This document shows positions 6,638 through 10,782 of a stretch of 10,782 nt of DNA, one piece after another; position 1 is the stretch's first letter, and each line of letters starts with the position of its first letter. Position numbers and translations under genes: made by a program. Under the pieces are notes generated by a model, which searched no databases, had not been told where the DNA came from, and saw only the letters and a program-made list of their open reading frames with translations. This DNA is from Clostridia bacterium (GTDB lineage Bacteria > Bacillota > Clostridia > Oscillospirales > Acutalibacteraceae). Location of the stretch: contig JAFSBS010000432.1 in assembly GCA_017437165.1 (NCBI GenBank), positions 1-10,782 on the forward strand, read 5' to 3'.

Positions 6638-8215
6638 TTACTTGCCCTCTACTTCTTCGTGATATTCTTTTTCTGTATTAACATTCCAGATATCTGTTTT
6701 ATCCGGACTATTTTTGATTATTGCTTTACTTGCTTCAATACCTGTAAGCATTGAATGGTCCATATTGTTATATCTGTGCTGACCATTTCTGCCTATACAA
6801 TAAAGGTTGTTGATAGTATCAAGATAATTTTTTACTTTGTCAAAATCTTTATATGTGCCAAAATATGCAGGATATGCTTTTTTTACTTTTGTTGTAAACT
6901 TATCTACAATATTCTCTTTTTTAATGACACCGATTTTTTCTAATTCGTCACTTGCAAATTCAATAAATTTTTCAGGTGGCATATTCCACATATCATCATT
7001 TTCATTACAGAAATATTCAAGTCCTACCCATATATGCTCTTTAAAATCATCAACCATATAAGGTGACCAGTTATTAAAAATCTGTAATCTGCCGAGTTTT
7101 ACATTTCTTTCCTGTACATATATCCAGCAGTCAGGTACATTGTTATTTATAGTTTTAATATCTGTTTTATTTTCTATTTCTAATTTTTTCAATAAGAGAC
7201 CGACAGTAATAAAATCACGATACGGTAAATTTATTGCTATTTCTTTTTCTTCTTCCGGAAATTCAGTAATTGCATTTGCCAAATCTTTAATTGGCATTGA
7301 TGAAACAAGGTAATCACAAAAAATTTCTTCTTGTTTTTTATAATTTTCTGATGTTTCATCAGTATTTTCTATTATAACAGATTTTACTTTGTTACCATCA
7401 AGATTTACTTTTATTACTTTCTGATGCATTTTAATTTCTGCACCTTTTTCTTCACACACAGATGAAAGTTTTTCCCACATCTGACCCGGACCAAATTTTG
7501 GGTAGTAAAATTCTTCTATAAGTGAAGTTTCAACATTTTTACTGTTTTTACTGAATGGCTTTTTAAGAGCATTAAGAATAACTTTTGTTATTGAAAGACC
7601 TTTTACTCTTTGTGCACCCCAGTCTGCAGAAATATTTTTTGGGTGTACACCCCAGAGTTTTTCTGTATAATCTTCAAAGAAAAGTTCATAAAGAGTTCTA
7701 CCGAAACGATTTATATAAAAATTTTCCAAAGAATCTTCCGGTAATTTTTTCACAGTACTTTTTAAATAATCAATTCCTGCAAAAAATGTGTTTTTTAACC
7801 CCATATTTATAAAAGTTTGCGGTTTTAATGAGATTGGGTAATCAAAAAACCGATTTCTATAATAAATTCTCGAGATTCTATTTCTTATAAGGAATACGTC
7901 ATCTTGTATTTCAGGGTCTGCATTATTACTTCTTAAGAACGATTTTTCTCTGTTTAATATAATATCATCTTTTGCGGGTGCGCTCTGAAGCGGCAGAATT
8001 TCCTGCCATAAATCCATAATACGTTTATCTTTTGAGAAAAACCGATGACCGCCTATATCTATTCTGTTGTCTTTATACTTTTCTGTTCTTGAAATTCCAC
8101 CGATGAATTCACTTTCTTCAATAATAATCGGTTTTATTTCGTCGCTTTCCTTTAGCAAGGAATAAGCACAGGTAAGTCCTGCAGGACCTGCACCTATAAT
8201 TACAACATTTTTCAT
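6638..8215 (-). CDS. FAD-dependent oxidoreductase, UDP-galactopyranose mutase / amine oxidase-like
   Basis: This 525-residue flavoprotein belongs to the amine-oxidase/UDP-galactopyranose-mutase superfamily. An N-terminal Rossmann motif, [16 protein letters not shown] (5-20), binds the ADP part of FAD. It is followed by the acidic strand end and GGISRT (39-44), then DIGGHRFF (53-60). The middle contains [26 protein letters not shown] (183-208), a signature of UGM-like homologues often found in glycan gene clusters. The C-terminal FAD motif is [20 protein letters not shown] (473-492). Canonical UGM is shorter, at under 400 residues, so this is a larger relative and its reaction is not established. 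No transmembrane segment or signal peptide is evident. The start has GGTGG 6 nt upstream. It lies 13 bp after the amidohydrolase and 1 bp before the GH31 gene, so a nucleotide-sugar or glycan role is plausible but inferred. Confidence 0.82.
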   Translation of the reverse strand: MKNVVIIGAGPAGLTCAYSLLKESDEIKPIIIEESEFIGGISRTEKYKDNRIDIGGHRFFSKDKRIMDLWQEILPLQSAPAKDDIILNREKSFLRSNNADPEIQDDVFLIRNRISRIYYRNRFFDYPISLKPQTFINMGLKNTFFAGIDYLKSTVKKLPEDSLENFYINRFGRTLYELFFEDYTEKLWGVHPKNISADWGAQRVKGLSITKVILNALKKPFSKNSKNVETSLIEEFYYPKFGPGQMWEKLSSVCEEKGAEIKMHQKVIKVNLDGNKVKSVIIENTDETSENYKKQEEIFCDYLVSSMPIKDLANAITEFPEEEKEIAINLPYRDFITVGLLLKKLEIENKTDIKTINNNVPDCWIYVQERNVKLGRLQIFNNWSPYMVDDFKEHIWVGLEYFCNENDDMWNMPPEKFIEFASDELEKIGVIKKENIVDKFTTKVKKAYPAYFGTYKDFDKVKNYLDTINNLYCIGRNGQHRYNNMDHSMLTGIEASKAIIKNSPDKTDIWNVNTEKEYHEEVEGK

Positions 8216-8228
8216 TTAATTCCACCAT

Positions 8229-9059
8229 TTATTTAATATTTAGTGCCACTTTTAAATTTTCACCTAAAATACCTTTTTTGGCATCTTCTGTAATCGGGAG
8301 ATTTTTTATTCTCTCTATTGCATTTTTGGTATATTCTGCATCTTTATACGGAAAATCAAGACCGAAAATACTGTTTTTTTCACCCGTCTGATGAATCAGC
8401 GTACATAAATCATCATCTGTAAGTGACCACGCACCGGCTCTTTTATTACCAAGTGAATCTGTTTCCATAGAAATACTTGTAAGTCCTGCGTAAATATTTT
8501 CGCCTTTTCTCGAGTTATTGTTCATAACCAAAAGCGCTTCTTTAAAGAAACTGTAACCGCCCACATGCTCCATACTGAATTTTAACTTCGGGAAATTATA
8601 GGCAACCTCATCAAATAAAAGCATACTGTAATCTTTTATTCTGTGCCAATGAAGTCCTGTATGAAATGAAATAAAAAGACCTTGCTTTTCTGCTTCGGCA
8701 TAAACTTCAAAAAGTTCTCTGCCATCTACTTTTACTTCTTGTGCCGCAGGGTGGATTTTTATACCCTTAAAGCCAAGTTCTTTTATTTCTTTTACTTGTT
8801 CGTTTACAGAACCTATATCAAAATTTATCGTACCAAAGCCGATTAAATTATTTTCATTTTTAATTTCGTTATATAACCATTTATTCTGATTTATAGTAAT
8901 TCCTACACGCTCTGTCTGGTGATTAAAAGGAGCAAAACAAACTGCCTTTTCAACATCACACTCTGACATAAGTTCTTTAAGATTTTCAAGTTGTGCGTTA
9001 TCTTTTGAACCTTTGGGAAACAGATGCGCATGGTTTGCAAAAATTTTATAATCACTCAT
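8229..9059 (-). CDS. Amidohydrolase-family metal-dependent hydrolase (TIM barrel)
   Basis: The protein belongs to the amidohydrolase superfamily, COG2159/PF04909 type, whose members include decarboxylases and hydrolases. The 276 residues carry a full candidate metal site: H10 and H12 in NHAH, H103 in KGIKIHP, H133 in FHTG, H165 in MEHVGG and D235 in FGLDFPY. The usual N-terminal D-x-H-x-H has N instead of D. Strand-helix alternation fits a TIM barrel and no signal peptide is seen. An in-frame GTG at 9068 exists. ATG 9059 is preferred because AGGTG ends 6 nt before it and because it creates an 8-bp ATGAGTGA overlap with the upstream phosphatase gene, implying translational coupling. The substrate is not recognisable. 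The co-encoded phosphatase, flavoenzyme and glycosidase suggest a carbohydrate-derived compound, which is inference only. Confidence 0.82.
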   Translation of the reverse strand: MSDYKIFANHAHLFPKGSKDNAQLENLKELMSECDVEKAVCFAPFNHQTERVGITINQNKWLYNEIKNENNLIGFGTINFDIGSVNEQVKEIKELGFKGIKIHPAAQEVKVDGRELFEVYAEAEKQGLFISFHTGLHWHRIKDYSMLLFDEVAYNFPKLKFSMEHVGGYSFFKEALLVMNNNSRKGENIYAGLTSISMETDSLGNKRAGAWSLTDDDLCTLIHQTGEKNSIFGLDFPYKDAEYTKNAIERIKNLPITEDAKKGILGENLKVALNIK

Positions 9060-9798
9060 TATCGTCACCTAAAAATGATAAGAAATCCATTAAATCGCTT
9101 AAATCTTCATTATCGTCAATTGGTTCATCTTCAGGAATATCGCTGTAATAATCCCAAAGCATTTCTTCCTGATTTTGTGTTAATGGTGAAGCAGGAATAT
9201 CGTTTATAACCTCAGCTTTTCTTGTTTTACTCCAGAGAGATGGAGTAACTCTTATTGTGTAACCGCAAGCAGACGGACAAAGCCATTCTGTCATTGGCAA
9301 TTCGGGTAAACCAAACGCTGAAAGAATTGACATAATAACTCCGCCGTGAGTAAAAATAGCGCAGCTTGTAGTGCCTGTTTTAATAAGTCCTTCAACAGTT
9401 TTTATAAATGTATCACAAACTCTCGTTGAAAACTCCTGATTACTTTCACCATTTAACGGTTTCGCTTCAGGACCACCTGCAAGCCATTCCGTAAACTCTT
9501 TATGTGGTGCTAATTCTTCTGCTGTGAGATTTTCAAATTCACCAAAATCACACTCATCAAAACCACGCATTTCAATTGGTGTCTTGTCAGGGTAGATAAT
9601 TTTTGCTGTTTCTATACAACGCTTCAAAGTACTTGAAAATACAACTTCTGCTTCGGGATAATCATAATCTTTAAGCATGGTGTTTAATTGGTCTATCCCC
9701 TCTTTACAGAGAGATTCATCTGTATGACCTATGTATCTTCCTTCTAAATTTCCTTTAGTGTAAGCGTGTCTTATTAAATGAATTGTGTAACTTTTCAT
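9052..9798 (-). CDS. Histidine phosphatase family protein (phosphoglycerate mutase-like)
   Basis: This cytoplasmic enzyme belongs to the branch-1 histidine phosphatase superfamily, which hydrolyses or transfers phosphate through a phosphohistidine. In its 248 residues the catalytic core is intact: LIRHAYT (8-14, nucleophile H11), SSTLKRCIETA (55-65, R60), E82 in DECDFGEFE as likely proton donor, and FTHGG (149-153, H151). The region resembles alpha-ribazole phosphatase/CobC-like members, but no cobalamin genes are nearby, so the substrate is left open. The last 30 or so residues form a very acidic tail (EDEPIDDNEDLSD) ending in DLMDFLSFLGDDNE, which is not part of the catalytic fold. GGAG lies 6 nt before the start. 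It is the first gene of the leftward operon and overlaps the amidohydrolase gene by 8 bp. Confidence 0.88.
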   Translation of the reverse strand: MKSYTIHLIRHAYTKGNLEGRYIGHTDESLCKEGIDQLNTMLKDYDYPEAEVVFSSTLKRCIETAKIIYPDKTPIEMRGFDECDFGEFENLTAEELAPHKEFTEWLAGGPEAKPLNGESNQEFSTRVCDTFIKTVEGLIKTGTTSCAIFTHGGVIMSILSAFGLPELPMTEWLCPSACGYTIRVTPSLWSKTRKAEVINDIPASPLTQNQEEMLWDYYSDIPEDEPIDDNEDLSDLMDFLSFLGDDNE

Positions 9799-9826
9799 TG
9801 CAATCTCCGTTCAAATGGTGTATTAT
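9798..9826 (+). promoter_or_regulatory. Candidate promoter of the XRE regulator gene
   Basis: TTGCAA (9798-9803) and TATTAT (9821-9826) are spaced by 17 bp and would start transcription near 9833, giving a leader that includes AAAGG (9848-9852). A second option is the perfect TATAAT at 9840-9845, which lacks a convincing -35 and would leave a leader of only about 16 nt. The sequence does not decide between them. Confidence 0.45.
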
Positions 9827-9827
9827 G

Positions 9828-9844
9828 TTATACAGATAGTATAA
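9828..9844. promoter_or_regulatory. Palindromic candidate operator between divergent genes
   Basis: TTATAC (9828-9833) and GTATAA (9839-9844) form a perfect inverted repeat around the 5-bp spacer AGATA. The palindrome overlaps -10 elements on both strands. Short A+T-rich dyads of this size are typical targets of dimeric XRE-family repressors, and such a gene begins 24 bp to the right. Binding is inferred, and A+T richness raises the odds of a chance dyad. Confidence 0.5.
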
Positions 9845-9867
9845 TATAAAGGTGTGTGTTTTTACAA
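9838..9867 (-). promoter_or_regulatory. Candidate promoter of the five-gene leftward operon
   Basis: On the minus strand, TTGTAA (9862-9867) and TATACT (9838-9843) are separated by 18 bp. Transcription would start near 9831, about 33 nt before the phosphatase start codon. The -35 box lies at the very beginning of the divergent regulator's coding region and the -10 box overlaps the palindrome at 9828-9844. Confidence 0.5.
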
Positions 9868-10470
9868 ATGGTAAATTATGCAGAACGACTTTATGAATTA
9901 AGAACTGAAAAAGGGTTAAGTCAGAAAGATGCCGCAAAAGATTTGGGTGTCTCTCAGGCGCTTCTTTCACATTATGAAAAAGGCATAAGAGAATGTTCTT
10001 TAGGATTTGTTTTGAAACTTGCAGAATATTATGATGTAAGCTGTGATTATCTGCTTGGCAAGGAAACTACACTCAACAGGTCAGCTATCAATAGAAAATT
10101 ATACAACAATGAAGCAGAAAATGCAATATATTCAATATCATCTTATTTAAGAGATGCAATGAATAACGAAGAAATGACAAAAAGCGAAGAAAGAGTTTTG
10201 CTTTTAATTTCCCTGACACTTTACAGGATAATACTTTTCTCTGCAAAAAACGGATGCATACCGAAGGAATGGGTAAACACGCTTAAATGTGATAACCCTA
10301 ATTATGCTAATGCTGTTGACGGAATTATTGAGGTTTTGCTTTATCAGAAGCTCAAGGGCAGAATCGCCACAAGTGAAGAAAAAGCCCCCGAGAGCATAAA
10401 TAAACTTATAAATTCTGCCGAAAAATATGTAAATGGGGATTTGCGCATTCTTGCAAATCTTATTGAATGA
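9868..10470 (+). CDS. XRE-family helix-turn-helix transcriptional regulator
   Basis: The 200-residue product is a Cro/C1-type DNA-binding protein. The N-terminal HTH spans about residues 5-62: AERLYELRTEKGLSQKDAA, then DLGVSQALLSHYEKG with recognition helix SQALLSHYEKG, then FVLKLAEYYDVSCDYLLG. The remaining residues (about 80-200) form a helical C-terminal domain of unrecognised type, probably for dimerisation or ligand sensing. No sensor motif, protease site or membrane segment is evident. ATG 9868 is chosen because MVNYAERLYELR matches typical family N-termini. An in-frame GTG at 9856 would lie too close to AAAGG (9848-9852), yet that site is 15 nt from the ATG, so initiation looks weak. 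It is transcribed divergently from the phosphatase operon and is the likely controller of that operon and of itself. Confidence 0.88.
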   Translation: MVNYAERLYELRTEKGLSQKDAAKDLGVSQALLSHYEKGIRECSLGFVLKLAEYYDVSCDYLLGKETTLNRSAINRKLYNNEAENAIYSISSYLRDAMNNEEMTKSEERVLLLISLTLYRIILFSAKNGCIPKEWVNTLKCDNPNYANAVDGIIEVLLYQKLKGRIATSEEKAPESINKLINSAEKYVNGDLRILANLIE

Positions 10471-10474
10471 AGAG

Positions 10475-10502
10475 GCTGTAAAAAAACGAATTTTTTTACA
10501 GC
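10475..10502 (+). terminator. Hairpin terminator after the XRE gene
   Basis: GCTGTAAAAAAA (10475-10486) and TTTTTTTACAGC (10491-10502) form a perfect 12-bp stem around a CGAA loop, starting 4 bp after the stop codon. The descending arm begins with seven T residues but no U tract follows the stem. It could act as a symmetric terminator in either direction, probably a weak one, or as a transcript-stabilising hairpin. Confidence 0.6.
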
Positions 10503-10507
10503 TCAGT

Positions 10508-10761
10508 CTTAAGGGGATAGGAAAAAAAGATGAAGAACGGACAAACCGAGCGAAATCAAGGCTTCAGCCTTGATTTTGTATGCCCGAAGGCGTACAAAGG
10601 TACGCCGAGCGGTGAGGTTTGTTCGTAGTATAAAACATAATACTTTACAGTTTTTGATATTATATGCATGTTTATGGGGTTCTTGTAGGCTTTTACACCT
10701 GCAGAACCCCTTATTCTATGCGGTTTTATACGGTCTTCGCTTTTTTTACATCCCCTTTAAG
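10508..10761. other. 254-bp highly structured non-coding element (ncRNA or MITE-like)
   Basis: The ends are imperfect inverted repeats. CTTAA (10508-10512) pairs with TTAAG (10757-10761), GGGGAT (10513-10518) with ATCCCC (10750-10755), AAAAAAAG (10522-10529) with CTTTTTTT (10740-10747), and GAAGA (10532-10536) with TCTTC (10734-10738). That makes 24 pairs with small bulges. Inside, an 11-bp stem (10537-10547 with 10616-10626, one G-U pair) encloses a 10-bp hairpin (10553-10576, TTCA loop) and a GGCGTAC/GTACGCC hairpin (10589-10606). Further right are AGTAT/ATACT (10627-10644) and a 13-bp hairpin (10676-10710, one bulge). No credible gene is present, and the strand of any transcript is unknown. 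It may be a structured RNA or a miniature transposable repeat; TTAA lies at both ends. Confidence 0.6.
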
Positions 10762-10765
10762 ATTA

Positions 10766-10780
10766 CTTGATTTCGTCAAG
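10766..10780. repeat. Short hairpin at the window edge
   Basis: CTTGA (10766-10770) pairs with TCAAG (10776-10780) around TTTCG, immediately after the folded element. Its role is unclear because the window ends 2 bases later. It echoes the ATCAAG/CTTGAT arms of the hairpin at 10553-10576. Confidence 0.35.
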
Positions 10781-10782
10781 CA

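Noticed and set aside
10570..10770. A 66-codon open frame in the folded element
   Set aside because: No good ribosome binding site is seen, it runs across nearly perfect stem-loops that dictate its codons, and the product is not protein-like.
10508..10782. Retron msr-msd RNA
   Set aside because: Paired ends resemble a1/a2, but no long msd hairpin or reverse transcriptase is visible in the window. It is kept only as a remote option in the finding.

Overview
The window is A+T-rich bacterial chromosome with compact, tightly spaced genes. It most likely comes from a low-GC Firmicute of the class Clostridia. This rests on the family content (ZapA, Dut, MnmE, RsmG, a Noc-type ParB homologue), AGGAGG-like ribosome binding sites, TTGAAT/TATAAT-type promoters and intrinsic terminators. 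The genus cannot be fixed from sequence alone.

Layout. Bases 59-2383 hold a rightward housekeeping unit: promoter, zapA (Z-ring assembly), dut (dUTPase) and mnmE (tRNA wobble modification GTPase, TTG start), ending in a strong terminator. A 156-bp stretch of stem-loops (about 2384-2539) separates it from leftward genes. Reading leftward from 9798, five genes appear to form one operon: a histidine phosphatase, a metal-dependent amidohydrolase, a UDP-galactopyranose-mutase-like FAD enzyme, a GH31 glycoside hydrolase, and rsmG (16S rRNA G527 methyltransferase). They are joined by an 8-bp overlap, a 13-bp gap and two 1-bp gaps, and the operon ends in a terminator. noc (nucleoid occlusion) lies beyond that terminator on the same strand. 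A divergent XRE-family regulator starts at 9868. Between it and the operon lies a short region with a palindrome over the promoter elements of both directions. After the regulator comes a hairpin terminator, then a non-coding region of about 250 bp with a remarkable predicted fold (10508-10761).

How the parts relate. mnmE, rsmG and noc belong to the origin-proximal mnmE-mnmG-rsmG-noc cluster of Firmicutes. Here the cluster is rearranged: mnmG is absent, mnmE has joined zapA-dut, and rsmG is the last gene of what looks like a carbohydrate-processing operon. The four metabolic genes fit intracellular sugar or nucleotide-sugar handling, but their substrate cannot be read from the sequence. The XRE regulator is the obvious candidate controller of that operon.

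The most unusual item is the folded element at the right edge. It has a basal stem of about 24 pairs formed by its ends, an inner 11-bp stem enclosing hairpins, two mutually exclusive hairpins, and a 13-bp hairpin in its second half. It could be a structured non-coding RNA or a MITE-like repeat; the sequence alone does not decide.
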